The notes: a model not told the origin generated them from the letters alone. Positions 1-13,219 are shown, counted from the stretch's first letter. The stretch is 64,000 nt of DNA from Amphiura filiformis (GCF_039555335.1 NC_092629.1:32588062-32652061), one strand, 5' to 3'. Numbers and translations are program-made.

Positions 1-3000
1 GGTAGGCCTACATTGTTCAATACTATATGCATAAATTATGCCCATATTATAGCTAGGCCCTAAAAACTTTATTTTGCATCGGATTTTTCCGTTGAAAAGA
101 CAAAACTGATGTTTATGATAGCAACCATTTCATCAATAACATTTTGAGTCATTTTTATCCATAAAACGACACAGGATATGATAGATAACTACTTTCACAT
201 CAATATGGTCCATATGATCACAGATTGTTGAGAATCTGTGATATGATCCGAGGATATGATGAAGATTTTGATTCTATAGATCTGTTATCAACATGATATC
301 ACGCTGTTCAGTGGTCAAGGAGTAAGGACCCCCGGTCAAGGACACTGATATGACATCATAGGTGATGTCAGATTTTCTTCTGCTGACCATATGATGCTAT
401 ATATATTAACTATTATTGTTACATTTAGGCCTTTAAACTTTTAAAGTCATAATTAATTAGTTCAAATATAACTTTGGTAATACTCACTCGTTTTCGTTCG
501 TTGAAACTGCAAAACATACTTACTTTTCCTTACAAATCGAATTAAAATATTTTTAACAAAATTCAACCACAAAAAGTTTTAAACAAAAGTCATTCCAATA
601 CCAATAAAAAATAATCTCTTGAGCAAACTGACCCCATCCCAGAAATAGGTACCAGCCCGATGGGCTGGCGATAAAAAGGTCATTTATATTGACCACATTC
701 CAAATTGATTAACGCCTCATTTTACAAGAACCTGTAGACCTACATTATTGTCAACGTTCCAAAATGACCAAATTTTCATATAAAACACTATTGATTTGAA
801 ATTGATCTTCATCTTTAAAATGGTAGGCCTACAAAATAAAATAAATAGCAATAAAATGATGGAATGTCTTAAAATATACTCTCTAAATTCCAGGGACTTA
901 TTAGAAGGACCGTAACCTTGAAAAGACTTAAAATTCAAATCTAATGGATTTAAATTTTACTCTAATAAAGATTTGAATTTTAAGTCTCTGAAAGGTTTTG
1001 TCATTCTAACAAGTCTCTTAGACTTATTTTTAAATCTTAGGAATTTAGAGAGTAGGCCTATAGATCATCACTCCCGGTCATCACTCTATGATACATTTGT
1101 ATATCAGACTGAGACCCAGCACAGGCCACATGTCACAGGGGAAGTTGCCCAAAGTTGTTCTCCAAAAATGCCTGAAATTTTGCAACATTTTTTAATGTTA
1201 CGTATTGTCATGTCATGACCTATTTGTGCTGCATTGGAAAAATTTTTGAAATTTGAGAAACTTTAAAGCAAGTTTGTGGAACTTACCGCAATTTCGAGGA
1301 AGTTTTAAGCAAGTTTGTGAAACTTTGAATAACTTTATACTATTTTGACAATTCTTGACCACTTTGGGCAACTTCCACTGTCTCGGACATGGGGCCTCAG
1401 CACCACCAGGTCTGTAAGTAGGCCCCTATCCATGTTCCCATTTGCATAGTCATTTTTAAGGACATCGACACTTTAGTCTTTGCCATCCAGAGCCTGTGCT
1501 AAAATTTAACATTAAAAATTAATTTTGCGTGAAAATTAAAAAGATCCTTGATTCCAGGTCATTGTTTGTAAACATTCCAAACTTTTCCCGCCACCTCTGA
1601 ATAGGTTTCGCGGGAAATTAACCGGAAACAAATGCCGCCAAAGATTAACTGATATGAAACACCACCATATGCCTTTCTGCTTGGTCTCCCACGCTTGGTA
1701 TGTGCACTTTCTAATTTGCATATCATAATAAATAAACAAACGAAACCACACCCCAGTTTGTAAACGTGGTGGTAGCGATGCAGCATAGCAGTGTTGCCAC
1801 AGCGTTTACTAATGAAATTACTTAGTTCAGCGCAAAAATTGGGCTATTCTGTGCAGTGTCTGAACATCGAGCTACTAATGGATGATATCTCGATGGTCTG
1901 AAGCGTTTCTGCTATAGAAGCTATATATAAAAGAGAGCTGGGGGAAAGTGGCCAAGTTGGGCGTTTTGGGAGTAATCCAAAACCACATCGAGCAATTCAA
2001 AACAAAAACTGAAACAGACTTCACAGAACCCCCGGGATTGAACTCCGGGAGCCAAGCAGAAGTTGAAATTAAATAATTAGTGGCATTGTACTAGTATTGT
2101 TTTCATTACAATACTAGTTCTAAATATAACTCTGTTGTGTTTTTCCACACAATGAAATAAAAATGAGGAAACGACGTGGTCATATTTAATGAAATCAGTC
2201 CTGCCTGGTCAAACTTATTTATTTCATTATTTATTTTCCATTCAATGTTATAATATCTTACGAATGTAAAACTAGGCCAAGGCCCACATTAATTTATTAA
2301 ATGAAATTCGTCGGTCGTATTTTTTTTTTCATTCATTGATATCGAGTTTTTGTATATTAACATGGACTTTTCGAAAGGCCAAACAAAATGTTGTCACTCA
2401 AAAACTTCATTTTATTTTTATTCACACTTACTTTTTATACACCTGAAGAAAGAAAATAATAAACAAAACAATAACAACATTAGCAACATTAATAATAATA
2501 ATAATTTTTAATATGTCACGATGATATGAATGAATGATGAGAAAGTGACTTCTTTAAAAAAATAATGACAAACCGTTTGCAAATTTACCAGCAAAAATCT
2601 AGTTAAAAATCAAATAAGAGTAAAATCTCGAGTAAAGATGATACGTGGAAAAATAAATTCTCGTTCAGACTCGGAGATCATAAGCCACGTGGTATTTGGT
2701 ATTTACGTTCATTAAATCTATTTTTATTTTTAGGTGACCTTTACTACGTCTGCATCACGCGAATTAAGCGTGAACAAAAGAGGCCGGTTCGTTTACTCAT
2801 GTCCATGCAGAGAAGATAAAAGAAACATCTATACAAATTTGAAGCGATTCTCCATGCTCATTAATAATATCTCTGTGCTGTGTTCGTCATCGTGGTCATA
2901 GAATTTGTTATTAATGAACTGTAGCTCCGCCCACAAAGCCCCCGCCAAAACAACGGGTGTGGAATCTCTTTATCTGTATTCTGCATTCTCAACAACCTAA
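1..3000. other. Intergenic stretch, no gene recognised
   Basis: AT-rich sequence with only short chance reading frames. It contains one hairpin element (877-1054) and a small perfect hairpin around 2091-2119 (10-bp arms ACTAGTATTG). From about 2700 the sequence becomes richer in CpG and leads into the promoter-like region at 3060. Nothing here resembles a known protein or RNA gene. Confidence 0.6.
877..1054. repeat. Hairpin MITE-like inverted repeat
   Basis: Two arms of about 75-85 bases are imperfect reverse complements around a short AT-rich centre. The left arm opens TACTCTCTAAATTCC and the right arm closes with the complement ending GAATTTAGAGAGTA. The internal blocks GACTTAAAATTCAAATC and GATTTGAATTTTAAGTC also pair. 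The structure is that of a small non-autonomous DNA transposon; the family is not identified. Confidence 0.75.
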
Positions 3001-3066
3001 CAAACAACCATCCGGTATTTGCGTCAAAGTAGTAGCTGTGAAGAGATTGTCATTTTCAGGAAGTAA

Positions 3067-3143
3067 TGACGTCATTCAGTCACGAGTCCAGCGAGCCGGC
3101 TTAAAGAATCCAACTAAGGGCAGCACCAAAGCAAGTGACGTCA
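3067..3143 (+). promoter_or_regulatory. Two perfect CRE sites in a CpG-richer promoter-like region
   Basis: TGACGTCA occurs twice, at 3067-3074 and 3136-3143, within a region of higher GC than its surroundings. TGACGTCA is the CREB/ATF consensus. The sites lie upstream of a good splice donor at 3390, so this may be the promoter of the gene whose exons follow at 5971 and 20762. The promoter role is inferred from base composition and the paired sites. Confidence 0.35.
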
Positions 3144-3314
3144 CTTCCCCCAGCTGCCGATTCCCCGTCATGCAACGCGATGTTTCGCGGGGTTTTTTAA
3201 TACAGTTACCAAGTAAACAGCGTCCTTGGTTTCTCGACATTGCACCCGGGACGAGTACGAGTGTACGTGTTGTCGTTCATATAGCTGTAGAATCTGCAGA
3301 ACAAAAGAAGGAAG

Positions 3315-3389
3315 ATGAAGAAGAAAAGCGTGCATTTGGATGCGGAGATGAGGAGGGATATATTTCTGAAAGTTTGTTTGTTGTTTATG
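3315..3389 (+). CDS. Candidate first coding exon of the MULE-derived gene
   Basis: An ATG at 3315 opens 25 codons that run into a consensus splice donor (TTTATG then GTGAGT, donor at 3390). The exon would end in phase 0, which is the phase at which both the 5971 and the 20762 exons begin. The encoded peptide starts MKKKSVHLDAEM and is not recognised. It sits just downstream of two CRE sites. An alternative is that this exon is untranslated, or that the acidic reading frame covering 2957-3457 is the real one. This is a phase-and-signal argument only, so confidence is low. Confidence 0.22.
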
Positions 3390-3799
3390 GTGAGTTGCAC
3401 TTTGAAAATGGGAAAATATTACACTGCACTGCACTGACAACCCCGCCCCCTTTCTGACAGCGGCAGTGTACAATGTCAATGGTGTACATACTCACCCCTA
3501 CATGCATACAATGCATAGGCATTTTTGCACTGTTGTCATTTAGTACTCTGGCACTGCAGTGTGAACGTTAGAAGTGATGGTACCCGGGAGTTGTACAGTA
3601 ATGTACATTGATTAATCATTTGATCGTCTCTGTCAGTGTCAATGCCATATATTCATGATAAATAGGCCCAAATTATATCAAATTGTAACCTCAAAAAAGG
3701 GATCGGGAGGGGACAAGAAACATTTATTTTTACAAGCGACAAAAAGAAATGAAAACTAAGTATACGCTACTTGTATGACTTTGAACAGGACTCAGGAGA

Positions 3800-4300
3800 G
3801 CATTAAGGGGGCCTGTCATTTTCAGAAGGGGGGTCATGAATATACTGAGGGGGACATAGAATTTTGAGACCAAAAACAGGGGGGGGGGGTTATATAAATA
3901 ATTTTTTAAACCAAAAATAGGATTATGATTATAGAATTATGAAGAGATGGTGACCCATTCTTTTAACTTACGATCAAAATGTACACACAATCTTTAGTTT
4001 AGTTATATAATTCAAAATGTTTGTGCACTCCACGCGCCCCTTCTTTACACTTTTATACGATCAAAATTTTAATACGCTCCACACACTTTCTTCACATTCA
4101 AGTTTTAGCGTGCTTTATGCCTTAGCTTGGTTCCGGCAATGAATAAATTTTTTTTTGTAGGCTGCATGGTAGGCGAAGGGAGGAGATAAAAAATTTAGAC
4201 CCCAGATTAAGCCCACGATAGGGGTGTCATAAAAATTGACTCCGGTCACCGACATATGATATTCATGACCCCTCTTCCGTAGGAAATGACATCCCTAATA
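3800..4300. repeat. G-rich repeat bounded by an inverted repeat
   Basis: The block near 3815-3842 (GTCATTTTCAGAAGGGGGG, then GTCATGAATAT) is complemented near 4258-4290 (ATATTCATGACCCCTC, then GGAAATGAC). Between them are G-runs, including ten Gs near 3880. It looks like an old non-autonomous DNA element. Confidence 0.5.
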
Positions 4301-4379
4301 ATGAATAATTTTAGTGACAAGATGTAAAATATTTTTGTGTGTTTTGGGTGAAAAATCATATCTTCATTAGGGAATAATG

Positions 4380-4750
4380 AATGAGCCCTGCCCCTGGGGG
4401 AGGGTAAAATTGGGGGGGAAGAAAGTTTTGGCAAGCTAAAAGGGGGCAGGCAAGTGATTTTTGGCACCAATTCTTGGGGCGCCTTTTAAATAAAAGGCTC
4501 CAAAAGGCTTTGGAAAACAGAACGGAAACGCTTAAATATGTAAATTTTCCTGCTCGCTGCGCTCGCAACATGTATATAGACCATTTAAGGTTTGCAAATT
4601 GGGATCCCAAAATTTTGGCATGTTCAAGGGGGGGGCAAAGATTTTTTTTGGCAGGCCGAGAGGAGGGGCAAGCAATTGTTTGCGGGCCGAGAGGGGGGCG
4701 GCAATCAATTTTAGGCGAGCCATTGGGAAATTTTACCCCCCCGGGGGGGC
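4380..4750. repeat. Degenerate G-rich repeat (GGGGGGCAAG-type)
   Basis: Loosely repeated phrases of the form AGGGGGGGCAAG followed by ATTTTTTGGC and a GGCCGAGAGGGG block recur at least four times, ending in a CCCCCCGGGGGGG run near 4737-4750. The open frames on both strands here are products of this repetition and are not called as genes. Confidence 0.6.
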
Positions 4751-4773
4751 TCATAATTATTGCACAGCCCCTT

Positions 4774-5030
4774 ATGAAAGATCAAAATTTTCAATTGATT
4801 GTTGACTTTCATCCCAGCTAGGTTGAGCTACATACACTTTAAGTATTGGTACATTAGATTTAAAGAGTTTACTGAAAGGATTGTTTTTAAATATAAAAAA
4901 TATCAATTTTTAATCATTTGCCATAAAATGTTTATTATGTCGCAAAATTTCAATCAATCAAAATTATTTGAAAGCATCAGTACATTCTTTGTATTCACAA
5001 TGCAATTCGATATGCCTGTGCAAGCAAATA
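4774..5030. repeat. Half copy of the 662-bp palindromic element
   Basis: This stretch matches, with divergence, the right half of the element at 7557-8218. Shared phrases include GATCAAAATTTTCAATTGAT, TTTCATCCCA, AAAATATCAATTTT and GATTTGCCATAAAATGT-like blocks (here CATTTGCCATAAAATGT), and the TTCGTATTCAGAATGCAATT-like end. Only one arm is present. Confidence 0.65.
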
Positions 5031-5489
5031 TAAATGCATCAACCCCTACGAAATATAAATGCGTCCAAGAGCATTTCGCATACTACGCACCTGTGCAATT
5101 ATGCAATAATTATGCACTGATTAGTTTTCACTAGTTATCAAGGAGTTTAGTCCCTTCGCATTTCATTCTTATTGCAATGAGTGTGTCTTGTAAAGAATTC
5201 CCGTAATTTGATTGGTTTTCTGGTGTATAATATCTCACAATAGTTGATAGTGATATTAGTCAGGGCACGCGCCGTCACGCAACAGCGGCACGCTTGTTGC
5301 TCCTCAATGATCGCACAATAATGTGTTCGCGTAATACATGTGCGAGAACTAAGAACGCGTTTCGGCGGCTTAGATGTTCGTGATGGTTTCGATCATTTAA
5401 AACAACAGGGATGTCCTCACAAAAGTAACTTTATTTTTTTCTGAAAAAAGGCATTTTTTCTCGCAAAAATTACATTAAAACTGAATAAG

Positions 5490-5665
5490 AATGAGAATAA
5501 ACGATAGGATTTTTGTCTTTTGCCTATCAATATCAGTGTCATAATGGATGGGCTGGCCAATATTTTTATCGTGGTGTGCGCGGTATCCACTACTCAAAAT
5601 ATTGGCCAGCCCATCCATTATGACACAATATTGAATAGGCAAAAAGACAACATCCTATCTTTTAT
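5490..5665. repeat. Hairpin MITE, AATAAACGATAGGA-end family
   Basis: Arms of about 65 bases pair almost perfectly around the centre near 5570. The left arm contains GTGTCATAATGGATGGGCTG and GCCAATATTTT; the right arm contains AAAATATTGGCCAGCCCATC and CATTATGACAC. The outer ends AATAAACGATAGGAT and ATCCTATC recur at 10306-10345 and 11408-11440, so both loci belong to one family. Confidence 0.75.
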
Positions 5666-5670
5666 TTAAA

Positions 5671-5925
5671 ATTATTAGTTTCCTGTTTACCGCCCGCGTC
5701 CAAAATTGAAAATTGATGAATGAGCAAAGAGTACAACTCCACCTTCACTATTTATAAAATCAAATATTGTTGTGAAATAATTAAATGCCCACGCTTGTCA
5801 AAACGAGTCAATAATTATTGCTTGTAGTAGTTCAAACTAAATAAAGAAAATAAAAGATTAAAAATAATTAATAATTAAAAGTCACCTCGTCCCTTTTTCA
5901 AAATCTTTAACAGGAAACTAATAAT
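5671..5925. repeat. MITE with ATTATTAGTTTCCTGTT ends
   Basis: Terminal inverted repeats ATTATTAGTTTCCTGTT (5671-5687) and its complement ending at 5925 flank an AT-rich interior. The interior is a reverse-orientation relative of the element at 45499-45888: both share CCGCCCGCGTCCAAA-like and TTAATAATTAAAAGTC blocks. It is shorter than that copy and lacks its outermost GGCC-TTACAATT end. Confidence 0.65.
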
Positions 5926-5970
5926 CAAGTGCGAAGGGACTTATGAATTGTTATTTTTTTGTTTTAACAG

Positions 5971-6183
5971 GTTATGGTCTCTGATCCAAATTCACTACTG
6001 ACACCTGCACCCCAACCAGGACCTCAAATTCGACCCCCTGCATCATCTATCCACCAACACCCTGGACTGCCACCACCATCTCTTTCCCAACCCCCACTGC
6101 TTCTTCACACACCCCCTGGACTGCGACAGCCATATCTTCTGCAGCACACTGGACTGCCACCATCAGTGCCAACTCAATCACAT
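5971..6183 (+). CDS. Proline-rich exon paralogous to the start of the OTU exon
   Basis: A polypyrimidine tract and AACAG acceptor end at 5970, and a GTGAGT donor begins at 6184. The 213-base exon is open throughout in phase 0 (71 codons) and encodes V-M-V-S-D-P followed by about 60 residues rich in proline, leucine, histidine and glutamine. The exon at 20762 begins in the same phase with V-L-V-S-D-P and is likewise proline-rich. The two are therefore probably duplicated exons of one gene, or remnants of two related copies. Phase 0 at both edges lets this exon splice in frame onto the 20762 exon. No enzymatic domain is present; the segment is likely a disordered linker. Confidence 0.5.
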
Positions 6184-6235
6184 GTGAGTGTCCATAATAT
6201 CTGGATTTGAAAGAGTATTTGTACAGGATTTGTGA

Positions 6236-7547
<1,312 letters not shown>

Positions 7548-7556
7548 ACAGAACAG

Positions 7557-8218
7557 TTAAGGGATCTAAAATGAGCGTTTATTATGCGTTTCGACAGTAT
7601 TTTTGTGGGACATGAGAGCACCTCAGACCTATCGAATTGCATTCTGAATACGAAGCATGTCTTTCTGATATCAAATAATTTTCATTTTTGAAAATCACAA
7701 TATAATACAAATTTTATGACAAAGTATAAAAATTTGATATTTTTCAAATTTTTGATATATAACAGTCCTCGAAGTAAATTATATAAATCTAATGATATAT
7801 TCTTAAAGTGTATGTAGCAGGGAGGAAAAGCCGACGGTCAATTGAAAATTTTGACCTTTCATATTGAAGATATAGATTTTTTCCCCAAAAGACCTAATTT
7901 TTTTGGTGTTTTGGGAAAAAATCCATATCTTCAATAAAAGGTCAAAATTTTCAATTGATCGTCGGCATTTCATCCCACCTACATACATCGTTAAGTATAA
8001 ATCATCAGATTTATAAAGTTTACTTTAGTACTGTTAAATATCAAAAATATCAATTTTAATGATTTGCCATAAAATGTGTATTAAATTGCGAATTTCAAAA
8101 ACCAAAATTATTTGATATCAGAATGACATTCTTCGTATTCAGAATGCAATTGATATGTCTGATGTGCTCTAATGTCCCAAAATAAATACTGTCCAAACGC
8201 TCATACCCCAGCCCTTAA
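7557..8218. mobile_element. 662-bp palindromic MITE with TTAA at both ends
   Basis: The ends read TTAAGGG and CCCTTAA. The arms pair over most of the length: ATGAGCGTTT with AAACGCTCAT, GGGACATGAGAGCACCTCAG with its diverged complement, and GAATTGCATTCTGAATACGA with TCGTATTCAGAATGCAATT. The centre near 7840-7960 also pairs (GGTCAATTGAAAATTTTGAC with GTCAAAATTTTCAATTGAT). A half copy lies at 4774-5030. The TTAA termini suggest a TTAA-targeting family, although piggyBac ends more often start CCC. Confidence 0.8.
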
Positions 8219-8319
8219 ATTAATAAAATAAAAAAGTCCACAACACTATTTTTTGGAATTTTTATTTTTTATTGAATGTCATACTGGTAACATTTTAACA
8301 TGGATCTCATAATAATATA

Positions 8320-8930
8320 CGAGGGGGTATCCAAAAGTTTTTGACATCACCCAGAAGGAAAAGAGCTATATTGATGAAATTTTGTCAGTGTACAATCACT
8401 GGTCCTTATGTACATTATGGTCCAAAAATGGTCTCATAAGTATGTTTAATTTTTTACAGGTGGCGCTATGATGGGCAATAGGCGCATAACCTTTTCATGA
8501 TAAGATCCGCCACTTTTTTGAGTTTCTTCACTCTGGCCGCATCATCCGTAAATGATTGACGTCCACTTCTTGGCTCATCTGTAAGGGAAATGAGGCCGGT
8601 TTGGAAATTCCTTTTTCAAAAAGCAACAGTGCCATATGATGGGCAATCATCACCGTAGATTGCTTTCAATTCATCATAGATTTTCTGAGCATTGTAGGCC
8701 TAAACCTCTAAATGCAGAAACTTAATCAATCAGCGTGCCTCAATTTTCACCATCTTACAGGTTATGCGCCTACTGCCCATCTAGCGCCACCTGTAAAGAA
8801 AGTAAACATACTTAGGAGACCATTTTTTTAGACCATAATGTACATAAGGACCAGTGATTACACTGACACAATTTCATCGATATAGCTCTTTTCCTTCTGG
8901 GTGATGTCAAAATTTTTGGATACCCCCTCG
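8320..8930 (-). mobile_element. Mariner/Tc1-type element, internally deleted
   Basis: The element is flanked by TA on each side (8318-8319, 8931-8932) and its ends are CGAGGGGGTATCCAAAAG and the complement. Inverted arms run about 175 bp. The central part, read on the minus strand (about 8750 to 8490), encodes pieces of a mariner transposase N-terminal region: a segment like IYDELKAIYGDDCPSYGTVA followed by LTDEPRSGRQS, which corresponds to the conserved DEPRSGRP linker of the family. The catalytic DDE/D domain is absent, so this is a non-autonomous deletion derivative. Confidence 0.8.
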
Positions 8931-9379
8931 TAGTACACATTTTTTATGAAGTACATTTTGAACTATAACAAAACAAAATATATTATCACATATAAAATCC
9001 ATTAAACCTTATTCATAATCTCATTAATATACGCTGCAAGTGCGATCCAATCACAGATAATAACTTTTAAATACGCGGACGCAAATGCAGGTCATTGAAA
9101 AAGTATAATGACGTAGCTATAAAGTACGCTCTACAATGACCGCTTTACGTGATGTGTTACTCGATTGAACTATTTACACGGATGACGGCCGCCCGTATTT
9201 GGACATCACATGATTGCGTGCTAGTGTGATTGGTCGCTAGCGGTATTTCCTTAATGGGCTATTCGATTTTTGACAGGCAAAACAACAGATAAAGTTAAAT
9301 TTGTGTTCTGTTTTCCAATTAAGAGAAGAAAATGTGACATAAATTTAATTAAAAATAGTGAAAAGTGACGGTTATGAAT

Positions 9380-9545
9380 GAGGTTTTAAAATGACTATGC
9401 ATCAGTTATTTTCAGTTATGCATCAGGGTACTGTGAAATATCTAAACATTGTGTTTTGGACCTCGCAATATCCTTTGGTTCCAAAGCATGAGGTTTAGAT
9501 ATTTCGCAATACCCTCAAAACAACTGATGCACAGTCATTAACCTC
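9380..9545. repeat. Hairpin MITE
   Basis: The arms AGGTTTTAAAATGACTATGC and ATCAGTT pair with AACTGATGCACAGTCATTAACCT, and GTACTGTGAAATATCTAAAC pairs with GTTTAGATATTTCGCAATAC. The loop is about 40 bases. Confidence 0.75.
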
Positions 9546-9945
9546 TAATCAATACTTGCAATGGTTACAGCACTGGATAGTTTATAGTAATTTAGAATGT
9601 ATAAAATGGTTTTATATGAAGCGTGTACTGAGATGTCAATAACTTGAATTATAAAGTATGTGTACTATGGTTTATTTGCAAGTTTATTTAAAAAATTTGA
9701 CAAATGACATTTTTGTATGATGTGACAAAAATTGTTAAAAGATAAGAGAAATAAATGTTAAAAATAATCATGAGTTGTGTGTCAATTTCTATGACAAATA
9801 TACTGTTTAATAATACCGAAATAAGGTATTTTTACCAAGGCATGAACCCCCTATATCCCTCCAAACATCGCAACAGTCGGCCAATTAGCGTGAGCATATT
9901 CCAATCAGAGTATATTGATCGGGATATTGAACACCTTATTTTATT

Positions 9946-10277
9946 TAAGGTGGTATTACACCCCCTGATAAATTTGGTTACTAATTTTACATTTTTCTCA
10001 AAAAATAACTCCACACTGGTATCATTTAGTAAGGAATCCAATTACTTCACCAAAATTTCAGTGATTCAAGACAAGTACTTTATTATATATTAAGAAATGA
10101 GGTACATTCTAGTACCTCTTTTATTATCATAAATAATGTACAACTTGTCTTGAGTCAAATTCTAGTGTAGTAATTGGATTCCTTGCCCCTATAATATACA
10201 TAACTTTTTTTACCAGTGTGTGCAAAAATAGTCACAAAATTTATCAGGTGGTGCACATGTAGTACGGTACCATCTTA
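9946..10277. repeat. MITE with TAAGGTGG ends
   Basis: TAAGGTGGTATTACACCCCC near 9946 is matched by the diverged complement ending CCATCTTA at 10277. TGATAAATTT pairs with AAATTTATCA further in, and the centre pairs as AAGACAAGTAC with GTACAACTTGTCTT. No coding content. Confidence 0.65.
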
Positions 10278-10305
10278 CTTTATCAAAATAAAATAACATA
10301 AAACT

Positions 10306-11443
10306 GACTAAGAATAAGAATAAACGATAGGAATTTTTGTTTCTAAACTCAAGCCTGATATTGCCATCCAAAATAAGCAGGAAAATTCCATCCATCTTGC
10401 ATTGAGTTGACTCACTTGACTGTGCCATTTGAAACCAACATATCAAAAGCCCAAGAGCGAAAACAAACGAAGTACCTTGACCTTGTGTCCGACATTTCAG
10501 ATAATGGGTTTACATGATTTGACATGTTTTGAAGTCTGATCACGTGGGCTCATTACCCATGAAAATGTTGGACGCATTGTTGAGATATTTTCTTTTGTAG
10601 GCAGATCCAAACCGTCCAAACAATTCATGAAAGAACTCAGCAAAATGGCCCTCCTGTCTAGTTATACGATCTGGAATTCTAGGCAGGAGCCAGCCTGGGG
10701 CACCGAAGATCGGCCCCACATCCGTTTGTGATCGCACCTGCCGCCCTGCCATTTTGTTGGATTCTTTCAGTCCTGCTTGGTATTCCTGGTGTGTTAATGT
10801 TCGGCTTGTTTGTATATATTCTTGTGTATTTTTGCTAATGTATAATTTGTTACCCTGCATTAATTTGGGCATCTTGTGTAGATGTTGTCCTGGGTTTTTG
10901 TTCCTCCTTGTATTCTTGCATTGCTTATATTTTGTATTTTGCATTCCTGAATTCCTGAAGGCTGATATAACCACCTCTACTGTGTGATAGACGCACCAGG
11001 CATACTTAAACAGGTAGAAACTAATAAAAGTGCGTTTCAGTTTGCAGTTAAGTACCGAATGATAGTATGGAATGTAAATATATCTCATGGTATCAGTTAA
11101 ACTCTAAAGTTCCTAGAGCGATTTTTATAAACTCATCACAAGAATACTCTGTTAGCAATATGAACAAAAGAGTTTATCCAGTATTCATGATACCAACATG
11201 GTAGCCCTCATGATAAATGCCTGGTATTGTCTCTAGAAAATGCTCTAGCTGTGCCTGGTACAACCTTGAATAAAGGTACAATGCAGTCTTGGGTTTGAGT
11301 CCAGTAGAGAAATAATAATTTGGTACGTGGTCAATAGATGAAATATTGCTGTGCAGCATCCACTACCCAAAATATTGGACCTGCCTGTCGTCTTTCTCAC
11401 AGAAGAGGATAGTAAAAACAAAAATTCCTATCATTTCTTCTCT
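10306..11443. mobile_element. Long member of the AATAAACGATAGGA-end family, with unassigned interior
   Basis: The left end AATAAACGATAGGAATTTTT (about 10318) and the right end AAAACAAAAATTCCTATC (about 11413) are complementary. The phrase TCCACTACCCAAAATATTGG near 11360 also occurs in the short hairpin at 5583. The roughly 1-kb interior contains an unassigned 182-codon minus-strand frame (10540-11088) with no recognisable domain, and an AATAAA near 11024. The interior could be captured host sequence or part of an uncharacterised element. Confidence 0.5.
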
Positions 11444-12564
11444 AAATTCCCATTATCCCACTCGTACCCGTACACTTATAGTCGAGCATTATTTTATCAA
11501 TTACGCTACTGACAGTATGCTATCATTTTAACATTAATAATCCTTATTTTTTTCTTTATCATTTCAACTTTCATAGATTTTAGAGATTTACAAGTGTCCT
11601 ATTTTTATAACTTGTGATACTGTTAAATGTTTAACTTGTACCAACTAATACACACACACTGAGATGTTGATATGCCTAATGCAGGATCTGTGCAGGCAGG
11701 CCTTGAAAAAATGGGGAATTCAGGAATCTCATTCCAGGACAATTTGGTAATCTGGAGAGAAATTTTTTGGATAAAGAAGAAATACGTAAGAAATGGTGGG
11801 AAATCCTAATATGATGGAGTGACATTTGTCTACATTCATGGAAAAGTACATTTTTTCCAGGCCAAGGTATTACAGACACATCAGAATCTCAGTACAAGTG
11901 CATCATTTTGTAGAATATATTGAGCAAGAAATAAGACACAATTTATTTCATACACAACAAAGATACTGTGATATTTGCTATTTTTATATCAAAATTGTCA
12001 CTGAAACAAATATAATTCTATCAAAAATGACTCAATGACGTGCCTGTACTGTACACAAGTAATACACTCCTGGCATTTTCTAACGTTTGCTCGAGGTTCT
12101 CACTATCTAAGGGTGTATGAAACATTATTGTCTATTGTTTATTATATTATAGTTTTTATTAATAAGAAAATAATTGTTTTCCCTGGACATGTGTATGAGC
12201 TTCCATGTGATGTCCTGCAGCCACAAATTGCATAGACTATAGTAATACAGACTTTTTTTTCCAACAGTCAAAATCCCTGAGTTTTGAATGCTGTGAATTC
12301 CCACATATTCAAGAGGACTGATTGTTTGATTGTATGTGTTTAACAAACAATCACACCAGCATTGTGTGCTTTCGTGTATATGAAATAGAGTGTTACATCT
12401 TCACAAAAGATCGTAAATATACGTAGCAGTTTGGTCTGTTGCAATTCATGGAACAAATGGCCCTCATTGGGTGATGCTAAGACTTTGACTGATTGGAGTT
12501 AGTCTGTATCTCTTTAGTCCATGCCTACACTGACCAACTGGGTGAGATGGTGCCTAAGATTTAT
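11444..12564. other. Intronic or intergenic stretch, nothing recognised
   Basis: AT-rich single-copy-looking sequence with only short frames. No RNA gene, repeat or protein similarity was recognised. Confidence 0.5.
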
Positions 12565-12752
12565 AGGTTAATGAACGCGTATTACTTGTTGGGAGAGAAA
12601 TTAGACAAAATAATGCACACGCGCTGATGTTGATGCGTTTAATGCATGAGCCCCGAGGGGGGGGGGGGAGTGCATTAGATGCATCAACATCAGCGTGTGT
12701 GCATTATTATGTCTAATTTCTTGAGCAACAAGTAATACGAGTTCATTAACCT
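12565..12752. repeat. Hairpin MITE with CCCGAGGGG loop
   Basis: Arms of about 80 bases pair strongly. AGGTTAATGAACGCGTATTA pairs with TAATACGAGTTCATTAACCT, and AATAATGCACACGCGCTGAT pairs with ATCAGCGTGTGTGCATTATT. The short loop contains a long G-run (12657-12669). Confidence 0.85.
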
Positions 12753-13113
12753 ATTTCATAAACGAGAAGAAAAAAACATGTATAGAACCAAATATAAAAT
12801 GCATCAACCCGCCCGAGAAATGAATCAATCCTACACGACGCGAACGAAACACTGCGGGTAGTACGCGGAGTGCAATGCATCAATGATTTTTCTAACACTT
12901 GCTGATTAACAGCTAAGAATGTCAAATGCAAAATGGCCAAACTCTCCATCATGTGTTGAACTTTTGGTTTTAACAACTAACTAAAGAAATATTATTTTCA
13001 CCACTAATTGCATTTATTTTATTTTTTAATTGCTGCTATATTGTACATGTATGTCAATTTGTATTGATTTGAGCATTATATTGGTATTAACTTCACCATC
13101 AAAGTGATATAAT

Positions 13114-13219
13114 TAGAGAATAAAGGTATTGTTTTTACGCCAAAAATAATGAGGTCGCCCGTGTTATATGAGATGATAGATGCACGACAGCGGCTAAAAA
13201 CAATATCTTTATTCCCATT
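13114..13219. repeat. Short copy of the AGAGAATAAAGGTATTG MITE family
   Basis: It begins AGAGAATAAAGGTATTGTTT and ends with AAACAATATCTTTATTCCCA-type complement. The interior phrase GTGTTATATGAGATGATAGA and TGCACGACAGC is shared with copies at 19163, 34112 and 34357. Confidence 0.75.

Larger units (their letters stand above)
5143..5944. repeat. Inverted-repeat-bounded composite element
   Basis: The left phrase TTTAGTCCCTTCGCATTT at about 5145 is complemented by AAGTGCGAAGGGACTTAT at 5928-5944. Two smaller palindromic units are nested inside (about 5490-5665 and 5671-5925), so this looks like an older element invaded by, or assembled from, others. Confidence 0.5.

Noticed and set aside
2957-3457. 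166-codon plus-strand frame with an acidic lysine-rich end
   Set aside because: It has no domain, crosses a strong splice donor at 3390 and lies in promoter-like sequence. Only a short exon ending at 3389 is plausible.
4356-4821. Overlapping frames on both strands
   Set aside because: They come from a G-rich degenerate repeat and mirror each other on the two strands.
10540-11088. 182-codon minus-strand frame
   Set aside because: No recognisable domain or splice context, and it lies inside a repeat-bounded element. Kept only as an unassigned interior.
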